64,000 nucleotides of DNA from Epiperipatus broadwayi (Eukaryota > Onychophora > Udeonychophora > Euonychophora > Peripatidae), in assembly GCA_028023455.1 (NCBI GenBank), contig JAQFVV010006208.1, positions 4,760,963-4,824,962 of the forward strand, in the 5' to 3' direction. The notes beneath the pieces were generated by a model. It was not told the origin of the DNA. It saw nothing but the letters and a program-made list of their open reading frames with translations, and searched no databases. The translations under genes and the position numbers were made by a program. Below, piece after piece: positions 32,951-44,918 of this stretch. The stretch's first letter is position 1, and each line of letters opens with the position of its first letter.

Positions 32951-33891
32951 ATGATGACATATATATACTTATTTTATTTTCCTAGGCTAAGAATTGATCT
33001 AATAATCTTTAATTTTTGAATCCATTATTCTCACCTTTGTTTTAATATTATTCATTTGATTGTGCGTAATATTAGTTTTCATGTATATTACTCTGATAGT
33101 TGAATAAACCATATACTAAATCCCACATCTCACAATACTAAATCACTCTTTCTAAAAAAAATTAAATATTAAGACCAGAGACAAACCCATGCACAGCTGA
33201 TATTTTTGCAGCTACATGAAATCTGATCTCATTAACAACTTAATGACTTGGCTAATGTATATACTACTTAATATGTATTAGATATATATTGATTATTGCT
33301 CAATTATATGATCATCTATCTGATTGCTTTTCTAGTTGAAATCTCTTTTGTTTTAGTAAGACTTGTAAATAACCTCCAATGTATATAGTAAATCTAGTAA
33401 AGTTAATTTAAAACTAAAATATAATATTGTAAACAAAAACAATGAAAACAAAAAAGATGTAAAGATATTGATGGAATGTTTTAGTTTAGACTTAATATCT
33501 TACATTGAAGGTTAATTGATGACTACATTTAAATGTAATTGTTATTCTATTAGAATTATCTCTTAAAATTAATGTCGATAATTATAAACTTTTATATAAT
33601 CTTTTACTAAAGGGTTAGTTTGATGATTCAAAATTTATTTTGTTAAATGTACAGCATTACTATAATTAAGTAATATTATCTAAACACTAGATGCTATCAA
33701 TTAAACGTAGTATTTAGAAAAAGTCGTTGGATATGTTATCTTCTCTAAATTCTTTTATTGCGTCAATAAACAGCTTCTATTATTTTTTTAAGTGTACAGT
33801 TCTATGATTAAATAGCAATTCTTTTTTTTTCTTATGTTACAAAAATCTTTTATGATTTTTATAATATATGTTATTATTTATTTAATTAAAG
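32951..33891. other. AT-rich non-coding DNA
   Basis: Nothing recognised. Confidence 0.5.
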
Positions 33892-33997
33892 CGAAAGGAT
33901 TTCACCTTTTCACATACGCACCTTAATTTATATAATAACCCAACGATGTCGTGTTGAGTAGAGAAGCGCTTATATGAAAAGGTGAAATCCTTTCTTA
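33892..33997. repeat. Short MITE
   Basis: A ~105-bp element with 20-bp inverted ends (GAAAGGATTTCACCTTTTCA against TGAAAAGGTGAAATCCTTTC) around an unrelated core. TTAATTA-type sequence lies on both sides, but the exact target duplication is unclear. Confidence 0.8.
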
Positions 33998-35384
33998 TTA
34001 ATTACATAACGTCCTATGCGCGTAATAAATAAATTTGAATGTTATTATTTATTGTATCATTTTCAATTATTTTTTATCCAGTAATATTTCTGTTTATATA
34101 GTAATATTTCTGTTAATATGATTTGTATACTTTTGGATGTAAAATAAGTAATTATTTTTCACTATCATTAGCGTCACTTTGATATATTTGATAATTGACA
34201 TTTGATATATTAATTTAATTAATTTAATAAACATGTAAAGTGTTGTCATATTGATTTATGATGTTTCTTAAAAGGGATTTATTTTTTTTACTTTAATTGC
34301 GTTTGCAAAAAAAAAAATAGTAGGAAAAAAAAATCATATGCTATATTCAATTACGATAATGTATTGGAGAATTTAGTATATTGTTTGAAATTCTTTTGGT
34401 AAATTGTAAATCTGTTTTAATTAAATAGTCCACTGCATGTCAAAATATTCTCCAGTTGCTAAATATAGCAATTGCATATTTTATGTAGCATTAATTAGGA
34501 TACCCTTTTATAACCAGCACGAATGGCTATTAAGAGAAATACCTAAGTTTCATAATGATCCAAACTCTAGCACTAAATCGTGGGTATGACCTGAAGATAT
34601 GCAATTCACTATCGGTCAAAGTCATTTTTCTAAAACTCGAATGTATATTTTTTGTTATAATTTGTCAGTGCTTATCAGCTCCTTAACAACCTATATAATG
34701 AACTTTTTACATTGTTAATGATATAGGGCTATATTATTTTTTTGATATGCTTCAGAATTTGAAATGCAAGAGCTAATATGGTGAAAAATGGCTTGCAGTG
34801 GCAAATTATCCTTAATGATGATCCGTTGTTATTATTTGGTCCACCAACCTGCTGATAAAGAACGTACACATTGCAAAACTAAGATGCAGTATTTCTAACA
34901 CATGACAAAAATATATTTATTGCGATTATATTTTTTATTGTTAAAATAAACATTTTTAAATTATTTTTATATTTTTAAAAAAAGTTAATTATCAGCGCTA
35001 AAGATTTTTAAACTAAGAACAGAACCGCTACTGTTACAAATGTTATCTGGCAGGAGTGTTTAAAATTGCTAATTTATTTTTAGAGTCCACTTTTCAAGGG
35101 TATCTTTAAATTGTTCAGCTTCTTCTAAAAACATGTAACTGATATTTTTATTTAAAATATCAAAAGAAAATAGTTCCTTATTTGTATACATCAATGGTCT
35201 CTTTTTAAAGTTTGCATTTTTATCGAGGAATTTATTTTTTTAGAAAATACAGAATTTAAAGCGGATATTATTTTAACTTTTTTTTATTTTATTTTAAATT
35301 TAGATTTAATATTCTAATATAATTAACGATGTAGAATTATATATATCAATTATTTACTTAACAAAAAAAAAAATAAAACAGGCA
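33998..35384. other. AT-rich non-coding DNA
   Basis: A 20-bp direct duplication (AGTAATATTTCTGTTWATAT) lies at about 34081-34120. No gene is recognised. Confidence 0.5.
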
Positions 35385-35828
35385 AATATAGTGGTGGCTA
35401 TGGTTGTTAAAGAGCCAAAGACACCAAAATGCATGGGTACTGAACTGGGTTCAGACCCATATGACTATATAAGCTATTAAGCTTAGATTGAAAATATTAT
35501 TGTGTTTTCAATTTTATTCTCATAGTTTTTTAGTTAAGTGGAGATAAAAGGTGGCTGCTGGAGGGTTGCATTTGATCCTAAGATCTAGGTACAGTGCTCT
35601 CAGATCTAAAGCTCCTCACTGAGGAAGGCCACAAGTCAGAAACTAGTCTGGAGATATTGGATGAGTAGGCACAGATAGGGATTTTATGCACAAGCCTTCT
35701 GGCATCCATTGATTACTCTGGTTGGCACTGAGTGGCATTAGTGTATGGAGAGTTTTGCCTGTTTTAATGACAGTTATGTACTAGCATAAGAAATGGTGAT
35801 CATGTGATGTTTAGTGGCTTAACAAAAA
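35385..35828 (+). mobile_element. Family B element, longest single-orientation copy
   Basis: This copy defines the family outline. A 5' segment with GGGTACTGAACTGGGTTCAG and ACCCATATGACTATA (GGGTTCAGACCC resembles a pol III B box); a middle with GGTGGCTGCTGGAGGG and CCTAAGATCTAGGTACAGTG; the hammerhead-like core (CTCCTCA CTGAGGA AGGCC ACA AGTCA GAAAC TAGTC TGGAGATATT, 35612-35655); then TTATGCACAAGCCTTCTGGC and GGAGAGTTTTGCCTGTTTTA to ATGGTGATCATGTGATG. In this copy the core T7 to G change is allowed but helix II is weakened. Confidence 0.75.
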
Positions 35829-37104
35829 AAAAAATACTGAATATATTTAATATTTTATTCACAATTTTATTGTGGCAATGAATATAGTTTAGGTTAATTT
35901 TCTGAAATATTTAAAATATGGTCTTGTACACTTACAGAGTAGTCGTAGCATCGTTATTTCCCATGCCCACAATCTGGATTCGAATTGTGAACCAGATAAT
36001 ATGAGAATGAAAAAAATCAGATTTTACTCAGGCTTAATGTTTTTTTGACCACATCTAGTTGCCAAACTAGCTAACCATCTAGGGGTCGGTAAATTGGGGC
36101 CTAGCTTTTATTATCTAGAGAATTATCACCTGTCAAGTGGAATGTCTGGCTTTTTCTTCAGTGTTCCTCTGGTGGCTGCTGTAGAGTCCTTCTCTCTGCA
36201 ATTAACTATATGAACACTATTATTTTTTATCTATTATCTCTCGACACATTTCATCATATATTCTTCTGAGAATAGTCTAATAATGGTGACGACATAATCA
36301 TATTATCCATTTAATATAATAGTGACAGAATAAACTTGACAATAGTAATGCAATTTTGAAAGAGCCTTTGAGTATCATTTATCATAAATGGAAAGGGTAT
36401 CATATCAAGTGAGAATTTGCAACTTCTATTTGTAACGGTATAATACTTTTAAACGCTTTATCTCCGAGACTGTAATATAGGTAAAAGATGTTCTCTCCAA
36501 AAGATGGTCAACTTTAGCCATTTAATTTACAATGCAATCAATATGCAAATTATTTCTCTTGTTTTGTATTATTTAATATGCACTTCCACCTATGTTACAT
36601 TCATTGCTACATCTATGACTGAATTCAGTTAAAAGCATATTCAGCACTTCAAATTATCTGCACTAATAAAGCTTCACTCGTAATGTGTTTGTAACTTCTA
36701 TTCGTGTTTTCACTATTGTAGCAACTAATTGTTTGAATTTCATTGCAATTGAAGCTCAAAATATAGAATGCATCATTATGTTTGTCAAATGAAATCAATC
36801 CTATTGTGGTCCTTATGATTATATTGTTTCAGAGTTTTTCCACTTACTTTTGATTGGATAAAGAAAAATGGTTCTTATAATATTTTCACATATTACTACA
36901 CAGAACATTTTGAGCTTTAGTTATTTATGCACTTCCTTAGCAAATGTGATTTCTCATTTCTCATATTTGTGAGTATCACTAATTCCTACTTTATGATGAA
37001 TTGTAAAATCAGTTTACTGAGGAAATCAACATTACAACTTTTATTAATGATCTCTGTTATCATTTTTGTAGCACCTCTTTTATGCAATTTCATTTGAAAT
37101 ATTA
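35829..37104. other. AT-rich non-coding DNA with a possible SINE relic
   Basis: At about 35970-36000 CTGGATTCGAATTGTGAACCAG contains a B-box-like GGATTCGAAT, and 36045-36210 is less AT-rich (CTAGGGGTCGGTAAATTGGGG, GTTCCTCTGGTGGCTGCTG). I could not place either in a family. Confidence 0.4.
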
Positions 37105-37119
37105 TATCAATCTTTTGTA

Positions 37120-37556
37120 ATGAATAATTTACTTCACCACTTAGTAATACTTATAATATGCTTTAAATGTATATAGGTGAAGTTAATAATTTTTTTTATA
37201 AATAATATTTAGCTTAGCGCTTTTGGAGTATGTTTATTCCATATTCATAGCTTTTATTATATGTAAATGTAATGAATGCAAATTTATGCAAATCATTATC
37301 TTGTCCATTTTTTTCGATATTGTAAAGCAGCATATTTCATTGAAAACAATCCAAATGCCATCAATTGAAGGGATATCTGCTTTACAATATTAAAAAAATG
37401 GACAGGATAATGATTTGCATAAATTTGCATTCATTACGTTTACACATAATAATGGCTATGAATATGGAGTAAACATACTCCGAAAACACTAATCTAAACA
37501 TTATTTGTGACAGTTTTTATCAACTTCACTTATATACGTTTAAAGCGTATTATAAG
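37120..37556. mobile_element. Foldback element (family H) with 15-bp target duplication
   Basis: Arms of about 200 bp are inverted: ATACTTATAATATGCTTTAA, TAGGTGAAGTTAATAA, GGAGTATGTTTATTCCATATT and ATGCAAATTTATGCAAATCA mirror the right half. They surround a ~25-bp spacer. The element is flanked by a perfect 15-bp direct repeat TATCAATCTTTTGTA (37105-37119 and 37557-37571). No hammerhead core, promoter box or ORF was seen. Confidence 0.88.
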
Positions 37557-37571
37557 TATCAATCTTTTGTA

Positions 37572-38289
37572 TGGATCCTCATTAATTACAAGTAAATCCT
37601 ACGCTTTCATTGAACATAAAAAAAAAAATCCCAATGGCACTATGGCATATGCACTAGCAAAAACACTATAAGATTATATTTTTACACTTCAGAAAATATA
37701 TTAAAATATCTGCAGCGAATTTACATTGACTTTGGCCAATTATTTTCTGAATTTACTGTATTGACTCCTCTATTAATAAGATTATTAAAATGATCCAATG
37801 TGGCTACTCTCCTAAATAAAATACAGCATTTGGTGATGTTAAAAAGCAGTTAATTGCATCTAGAATGAATCTATCCAATAAGTTTGGGAAATTATGTCAT
37901 GAAATGTATATTTAAAATCTAATGTGGGCTCTTGATTGGCCATTTTTCAAGAAACTCTAAAGAAAGTCAATGATATATAAGATTTATAGAACATAAGGCC
38001 ATTAAAATAAAAAATAAAATAAAAATTTAATAATTGTGCATTGAAAATATACTAAATTTATCATGTGCAAAATATGTTATGGTTATCTAAGAATAAACTA
38101 TAAAATATATGTATATACTGTAGATAATATGTAATAAAATATATTCCACAGAGAATGTAATCAATTTATCAACTATTACAGAAATAAATTTTTGGTACAC
38201 TGTGTATCTATAGAATAATTATATATCTATAAAAAATCAGATTTAATATTAATTACTTATCTAAACAATGATTATATATTTATGTATGG
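37572..38289. other. AT-rich non-coding DNA
   Basis: Nothing recognised. Confidence 0.5.
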
Positions 38290-38460
38290 GAGATGCTGAT
38301 CTGGATCAACTGATGAGTGCTGGCTCAGCACGAAATATAAATATTGGAGATTGTTTATGTTTTTTGCATGTATATATGTGTTCATGTGTGTCAGTTGTAT
38401 AAGCTAGAGTTCATAATAAAGGGAGCTTGAAAGTTTGGGTTCAAATCCCCTCTAATTACA
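38290..38460 (+). mobile_element. Family A element (retrozyme/SINE-like) with hammerhead and pol III B box
   Basis: A ~170-bp segment with the hammerhead at its 5' side and a strong B-box sequence GGTTCAAATCC at 38438-38448. Related sequence occurs at 31.9, 44.4-45.0, 47.2 and 56.3 kb. A small element joining a type I hammerhead with a pol III promoter box is the design of schistosome SM-alpha elements and of metazoan retrozymes. The A box is not clear. Confidence 0.75.
38296..38362 (+). ncRNA. Hammerhead ribozyme, type I, intact core (family A)
   Basis: All conserved core positions are present. CTGATGA at 38310-38316; helix II of five perfect pairs GTGCT (38317-38321) and AGCAC (38327-38331) with loop GGCTC and the canonical G-C closing pair; GAAA at 38332-38335; a very short helix III (A-U, U-A); and cleavage triplet AUA, so the predicted cut is after A38343. 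Helix I pairs ATCAA upstream with TTGG downstream (A-U, A-U, C-G, U.G), then an internal loop and a further GATCT/AGATT-type stem. Weak helix III is typical of metazoan retrozyme and Penelope hammerheads. Activity is inferred, not shown. Confidence 0.75.
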
Positions 38461-39057
38461 TCTAGCCTAAAAGCATATATAATATACTTGTATTTGAATA
38501 TTACATATCATCGTTACATTTTTTTAATAAATGTATCCAATTAATTTATTATATTAAAATACAAAAATATTTTCTTAGTTTTTTTCTGAAAATGTAGAGG
38601 CTTTTAATAGAAAGTTGAAAACAATATCTCTGTCTTTAAACTGGTAATGAAATTCTTTCTAAACTAAAATTAAAAGAAGCAATGTCATTATTTCATAATT
38701 ATAAGAAAGTAAAATAGGGATAGAAAATATGATTGTTTTTTTTTCATGAAATAAAAATATTAATTTACACACACACACAAAAAAAAAAACCACCTACCTA
38801 TTCATGTAGATAAATTTTGCATCAGGAATGTAGATTTGAATTTAGGACCAAATAATAAATTGTTTACTACAAAATGATACATCTTATCTAATTGATTGAG
38901 AGTTCCTTATATGTATATCTATATATTGCAATAGTATAATTATGTAAAGTAATGAAAATCAAGCTTCATGTTAATGGTAATTAAAATAACATTGACTATG
39001 GTAGAGAATATGTATTATCTATATACCATATATATGTATATAAAGCATCATTTTTGA
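38461..39057. other. AT-rich non-coding DNA
   Basis: Contains an (AC)n/A-run microsatellite near 38768-38790. No gene is recognised. Confidence 0.5.
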
Positions 39058-40330
39058 CTATTATTAATTCACTGCAGTATGAAAATCTCTCCAAGTTTAA
39101 TTCAGTTTCTCTGATCTCTAGCTTCTCTTCTCCACATTACCTCAGCACACTTTCTTGTTTTATATCCATCTCACATGTGGTCTTTTTCTAGGTCTTTTAC
39201 AATATTTTAAAATCTAATTCAAGATTTTAACTATCCATTGTCACTTCTAACAATATGTCCAGTTCAACTTCACTTTCGTGTCTTAATTTTTTCATTGATG
39301 TCAGTAACATCTGTTTGTTCCCTTACTCACATATTTTATTTTCAATCTCTTCTTGATACTCTTAACATACATCTTTTCATACTTCATTGAGTTGTCTGAA
39401 ATCTCTGTATTGCTTTTCTATTAAGTGTCCAAGTCTCAGATCTATAAGTAAGAATTGGCAAAACACATTTATTAAAAATCTTCCTTTTCAACCATCCTTT
39501 TAATATTAAGTTATTTCTATCAATAGCACTCCAATCAAGTTTAATTCTATGATTAATTTCATCCAATATGTTTCCATCTGCAGTAATAATCTGACCAAGA
39601 TATTTGTAGTTGTTAACTTCTTCTAACTCATCATTATCAATCTTTTTCTTTTGAAAAAAATCATTGAACATTAGTTTAGTCTTTTTAACATTTATCTTTA
39701 ATCTTACTTTCTCATTTTCATCTTATAATTCTTGCAATATTTTCTGAAGCTCTAACGCATTATTTGCAAAAGCAACTACATCATCTGCAAAATCTAGATG
39801 ACTAATAATCTCCATTTACTTTTATTTCCTTAGCTTCCCACTTTAATCCACAAAATACTTCTTGCAAAACTGCTGTAAAAAGTTTTGGAGATATGGAATC
39901 ACCCTGTTTTACATCCTTCTTCCTATTATAATTATGTAATCTAATTTGTTGTTGCATTTTTATAAATATTATTCAGAATATGATAATAACCTTGATGATT
40001 CAATGCTTTAATCACTGAAGAAATGTTTATAAAATCAAATGCCTTTTCATAATCTATAAGTCCAAAGCATACTGGAAACACAAATTCATTAGTCTTTTCT
40101 ATAACTTCTCTCAATACTTGGATATGATCTACTACACTAAAACCACTTTTAAATGTAACTTGTTCTATTGGTTGATTAAAATCTTAAGTTCACTGTAAAT
40201 AAGTTGTAATTATTTTGGTAAAAATTTTGTAAAGAATTGATAAAATACTGATAGGTCTGAAATTTTTAATATCTTCTACCATCTTTTTTAAGTATTAATA
40301 CATAACCATATGTATTAATGATTAAAGTAT
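39058..40330 (-). pseudogene. RTE (BovB-like) LINE fragment: RT domain to 3' end
   Basis: Minus strand, 5' to 3': SGFSVVDHIQVLREVIEK and FGLIDYEKAFD (about 40150-40030, RT domain including the first catalytic Asp region); a CKTGDSISPKLF-type block near 39900; an FADDVVAFA-type block near 39780 (YADD region); then an uninterrupted 95-codon stretch with EVNNYKYLGQIITADG and TYRSETWTLNRKAIQRF (39384-39671); then the GHI...R and EIRRE-type tail and an ATAATAGTC 3' end. Several frameshifts and stops make it inactive. About 1.27 kb of a ~3-kb element remains. Confidence 0.88.
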
Positions 40331-40799
40331 TATTTCTAGCTATACATGTACTGTGTATATCTTTGATAAGAAGAAACATTTACATTAGGATGCCATTTCC
40401 CCTCTAGAGAATATAGCTAGGAATAAATCTAAATAAAAATATTCAGAGTATCATTAATATCATATATATATAAGGAAACTTGAATTGAGAATAAAGAATA
40501 TGAATATTAGATTTTTACTAACAAAATATTTAATAAAGATATTAGTAATCATTGATATAACCTTACATTTAAAATAAGTATACCCATTGTTTAATTTTTG
40601 TAATAATACATATAAAATACTTCATTTTGAAATCTTTGGAGAGAATGCTAATTATTCATCAGCTTTCTTACCCTCCTGTCATTATCGATAGTTCTATTTT
40701 GCCTGCTTTGCATTCATTTGATGGTAGAAAGTGAAATTAAAATAATATTGATTTGTTAGTTTTAAAAAAATCTAAAGAAATCCATATTCAATCATTAAA
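40331..40799. other. AT-rich non-coding DNA
   Basis: The first part may be more decayed RTE sequence. Nothing else is seen. Confidence 0.45.
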
Positions 40800-41075
40800 C
40801 ATCACATGATTACCATTTTTTATGCTTACTCATAATTGTTATTAAAACAGGCAAAACTCTCCATACAATAGTGCCACTCAGTGCAAGCCAGAGTATTCAA
40901 TGCATGCCAGAAAGCTACCACCTCATTGATGAATGTCACAAGCTAGAAATTAGTTTGGGAATATTGGATGAGTAGGCACTAGATAGGGATTTTATGCATA
41001 AGCCTTCTCACATCTATTGATTACTCTGGCTTGCACTGAGTGATGTTACTGTATGAAGAGTTTTGCCTGAGATCA
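40800..41075. mobile_element. Family B foldback, asymmetric
   Basis: The left arm retains only the outer ~115 bp (CATCACATGATTACCATTT, GGCAAAACTCTCCATACAAT, CAGTGCAAGCCAGAG). The right arm is longer and includes the hammerhead-like segment ATTGATGAATGTC ACAAGCTA GAAATTAGTTTGGG at about 40929-40965, with C3 of the core changed to T. Probably inactive. Confidence 0.75.
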
Positions 41076-41714
41076 ATATTCTTCAGTCATTGAGAACTGT
41101 AATCTTGACCTGCCTACCACATCAATAATTGACTTGTTCTACAATTTCTAGATCATTTGCAAGATTACTTTTGAGATTTTTTGCTCAGTTTATTTTTTAA
41201 ACAATATTTGTATAGTAATTGTTTAAAAGTAAATGTATACTTAGTTGCACTTTGACTTTATTTGAATATGTTTTATTTTTAAAAATATAAGTTAATAAAT
41301 TCTATCATAACAGAAAACACAAAACTTAGGCACTAAGATTGATAACCTCTTTTTTTAAAGATTTTTTTAGTGCAGTAAATTCCTCAATGTTTGTGATATT
41401 TTAAAAATTATGAAAGCAGTTTTAAATTTTAAACAGAATTTGATAGATTTATGAAGGCTTCAGATTAATTTGTTCATGTTTTAAAAATTGAGTTTTATCA
41501 TCAAAGATTTCATTACTTTTTTTTATACATTTTACCGACTATTTGTAAAGTTCAAATATAATTTTTAGGATTTTTTCAGTTGTAATTAACAAATTATGTC
41601 TAATTTATTAAATTCTAATACAAAGTAAAGGTTTAATACTAAAATCAAACATTGAATTATTACAAAACCTGTCACTAGGAAGAACAATAGAAATGTTTTC
41701 ACCAATTGAAAGGT
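41076..41714. other. AT-rich non-coding DNA
   Basis: Nothing recognised. Confidence 0.5.
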
Positions 41715-42178
41715 TATCATAAAAAAAGCTTGTTTAAAGCTATTAGCATGCTCTTTATTTTACGTATTTGTAAGTGCAAGCTATATAAGTCATGTAATAT
41801 ATGACTTGATTTTATTACTATTATTATTTTGTTGTTGGGGCTTTGACTAAATTAAATTGCTAAATCTATTAATATATGGTGTATCTGAATTTAGTTCAGG
41901 CCCATATGATTGTTTCAGTTGGAGAGGTGAATTTAAAGACATGTAGATAGCTGAAAATTTCAGATTTTCTTTTTAAGAGTTAAGTATTAGATAAATGCTT
42001 TACTTGAGTTGGTATTTTGAATCTGGTGTCCTAGCTCCTCGGTGAAGAGAGCCATAGCTTGAAAACAGTCTGGGGATGGGGACAATCCTAGATAAAGATG
42101 ATTTGAATGCTTTCACTTGTAGCATTTATCATTAAAAAAAGCTTGTTTAGAGCTATTGGCATGCTCTTTATTTTAAAT
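41715..42178. repeat. 50-bp direct repeats flanking a divergent family B relative
   Basis: ATCATAAAAAAAGCTTGTTTA...GCATGCTCTTTATTTTA occurs at 41717-41764 and again at 42128-42176 with few differences. Between them, 41880-42070 holds family B-like blocks (TCAGGCCCATATGATTG, TCCTCGGTGAAGAGAGCC, CTTGAAAACAGTCTGGGGA). The direct repeats look like the ends of two head-to-tail copies. Confidence 0.55.
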
Positions 42179-42254
42179 ATCAGGAGTATTAAATAAATAT
42201 AATTTACAAACATTATTTTTTAAAAATTAAAATAAATAAATTGTATAAATAAAA

Positions 42255-42427
42255 TTGACTAAACAACAAAGCCAGTTATTCAAGGCTTAAATAGGTTTAT
42301 ACATGCAGATGATAACAATCAACCCTTAAGCTATCAACAATCTCAACCTGTAATAAAGGCAACCACTTTTATTGTTAAAGGAGGTTGCCTTGACTACAGA
42401 TTGAGATTGTTGATAGCTTAAGAGTTG
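42255..42427. repeat. Family F foldback
   Basis: ATAACAATCAACCCTTAAGC, TATCAACAATCTCAACCTG and AAAGGCAACCACTTT are mirrored by GAGGTTGCCTTGAC, TACAGATTGAGATTG and TTGATAGCTTAAGAGTTGAT. The loop is short. It is related to the direct copies at 55.14 and 55.50 kb. Confidence 0.8.
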
Positions 42428-42769
42428 ATTATTATCAAATAAAATTGATACAATAGAGCTCCTCTTACTTAGATTTTTTTTTTTTTTTTTAAAAAAACTC
42501 TTACTTAGATTTAGCATGCAAAACAGTTTGTTTTATTTGTAACATTTAAAGATATTAATTATGTTAAGTAATGGCTAAATAAAAAAAATTTCAAAAAAAT
42601 AATGACATTTATGACTTGATTATTCAAGATAAAGGAAATATATATATATATTGAACCAGGTCCACCATTTATACTTATTTAACTGGGTTTAAATATCTTT
42701 CATAATTTTTGGAATCTAAACTTTGATAAGTTTTAATATCTAGTTTAACTATCTTTTATTCTACCAGAA
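42428..42769. other. AT-rich non-coding DNA
   Basis: Contains a T run followed by A near 42474-42496. Nothing else is recognised. Confidence 0.5.
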
Positions 42770-43095
42770 CAGACCAGCCCTTCAAGCATAGGGAAGGATA
42801 CCATTGATAGCATAGCCATTAACAATAACATGGCCAGATGGAGCTATACAAAGCATAACATGATCACATTTCTTGACCACATCCCAATCTTGGCTGCTGG
42901 ACTCAAATCCTACCATCCAAAGCACTTCATTTGTTTTTGAGAGTCAATCTCAGGTGCCAGCCAACCATATGTTATATAGTCGGCATATTTCAGACTACAG
43001 GCACACAATCCAGTGCTTGACATATCCCCAAGCTAGCCCCTTTTCTCAGTTGAGAGGGGAGGATCTTTGGAACATTTATCCAATACATATAACTA
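42770..43095. other. Unidentified island of higher GC
   Basis: Around 320 bp with much lower A/T content than its flanks (for example CATTGATAGCATAGCC, CTGGACTCAAATCCTACC, TCAGTTGAGAGGGGAGG). The plus strand is open for about 75 codons (42873-43097), including SWLLDSNPTIQSTSF. I recognise no family. It could be a decayed transposon piece or an exon remnant. Confidence 0.3.
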
Positions 43096-44420
43096 TTTAG
43101 AAACTAATTTGCTGGTGACACGATTACAAGGGAGAGAGAATCATAATAAAGTTTACATAGGAAATAGTAAAGATTATTTTAGGCTGCAATTATAATAGTC
43201 CATTAGAGTTCATTTTATGAACACATATATAATGGGAAAGGAAAAGTATATTCACCTAGGTTTTATAATAGCACATGACACTTTCATTGATTCAGTTTTC
43301 CTATTTGTTTCCTTATCACTTGTTGACTCCCAGCCAGTTGGTCTTTTGTTTTCCATCCATGTTTTCTTGTTTCCTTTCCATTCTTCAGATTGACAGTGGG
43401 GGGGGGGAGAAATTATCAGCCGCTTATATATTATAGGTCAGGCATTGGTTCCAGGTTGAGAACATCTGATGGTACTAAAGATGGCTTGAAGACCATCTGA
43501 ACATTCTTACTGTTCTTTAGCACACACGTTGCTAAGTCAGCCTTTAGTTACGAATGGGTCAAGGAACTAGGGTACTGGAAACATGGATAGTTTTTCCAAT
43601 GATCTTTTCTGTCTTCTCTTCTTTATTTTTAATAATAATATTATCACAGCCAAGCATTAATAGCAATAATACTTATACTGTGAAGTTATATAATCTGACT
43701 GCTTAATAATTTCTTTCTCTTCTCATTTCTATATTTTCTCTCCCATTGTTTTATCTTTGTCACGTCTTAGATCAAGTTTAATTAATTCTTGTATTTTTCT
43801 ACTATCTAATCTCATTTCGAGATTAATCTAACTATCTCATCATTTTTATTGATGAAATAGTTGTATGGTTTTAATTAATTTAATTGTTAGTTCTAATTTT
43901 CTTTCATCAGCCAGTAATCTTTTACTAATTACATTTAAAAGTTTTTCCCTTTTCAAATTAACTTTTGTTTTGATTTTTACATTTACTTATTTTTATATAT
44001 ACATACATTTTTCTCTTTTTTTTTCTTTTCTGTAATTTATAAAAATGAAAGCTAATTTCAATCTTTATTTAAGAATTATTCCCTCCCACTCCGACCCTAA
44101 ACTTTTACTCTATTTAAAAACAAAATTTGTATACTTGCAGTCATTTACTTTTGATACAATTACATTTCTTAAAAAGAAAGCTGTTTACATTATTCTTTTT
44201 TCATTTCTCCATTTCATTTTATTAATAAATTAATCACTTCCTTTTACTTTTAAAATGAAAATATGTAACACGATAATATGTGTAGCTTTAACATATATAT
44301 ACAATATATTAAAGAAGCTTTAAGAAAAATCAATACAAATTTATTATGGAAAACTAGAAATAATATATGGATTAAAATGGACAAATTTTCTTGATGAAAA
44401 ATGATGGCGAGGAAAAAAAT
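43096..44420. other. AT-rich non-coding DNA
   Basis: A G run occurs near 43397-43407. A 62-codon plus-strand ORF at 44045-44233 has low-complexity composition and no recognisable similarity, so I do not call it a gene. Confidence 0.45.
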
Positions 44421-44564
44421 ATATATAAATAATAACTGAAAACAGGCTTATTATATACCTGTGTGTCTATATATGTAATATAGGGTATATGACCACAGAC
44501 TTTCAGATGACCCATCACTCTCCACTCTATCTCTGATACACTCAAGCACATATATGCTGAAAAG

Positions 44565-44638
44565 ATAAATAATCACCAATATACGTATTTCATGCTAAAC
44601 CAGAAATCATCAGTTGGTCCAGATTATCATCTCCCACA
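44565..44638 (-). ncRNA. Hammerhead motif in left arm of family A foldback
   Basis: Minus strand: helix I 5' strand GATAATCTGGACCAA, core CTGATGA (complement of 44607-44613), helix II TTCT/AGCA with loop region GGTTT, TGAAA, helix III ATAC/GTAT or shorter, then cleavage after AUA and TTGGTGATTATTTATC. Helix I is strong: ACCAA pairs TTGGT, then an internal loop, then GATAAT pairs ATTAT-T. The G10.1-C11.1 pair has become T.T and helix II carries one extra mismatch, so activity is doubtful. Confidence 0.6.
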
Positions 44639-44850
44639 CATATATACTATAAGTGCTCAGATATATATTAAGATAGACAATCTTCCTACTTTGCCTCAGG
44701 GTGGCCTTTGAGCATTCCATCATCAGATTTTCAATTGGATGGATGGTTGAAGAGTTGGAGGGTGTAGTAGATTGGAGCCTGTCCATTAAAGTAGGAAGAT
44801 TGTCTATCTTAATATATATCTGAGCACTTATAGTATATATGTGTGGGAGA

Positions 44851-44918
44851 TGATAATCTGGACCAACTGATGATTGCTGGTTTAGCATGAAATACGTATA
44901 TGGGTGATTATTTATCTT
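44851..44918 (+). ncRNA. Hammerhead motif in right arm of family A foldback
   Basis: CTGATGA at 44867-44873, T.T at the 10.1/11.1 position, helix II TGCT/AGCA with loop GGTTT, GAAA at 44889-44892, helix III ATAC/GTAT, then ATGGGTGATTATTTATC. Helix I ACCAA faces ATGGGT, weaker than in the left arm. Confidence 0.6.

Noticed and set aside
37120-37556. Hammerhead core in foldback H (and in families F and G)
   Set aside because: No CTGANGA...GAAA arrangement was found on either strand of these elements.
44045-44233. Small protein gene
   Set aside because: Low-complexity, AT-driven composition with no recognisable similarity, promoter or splice context.
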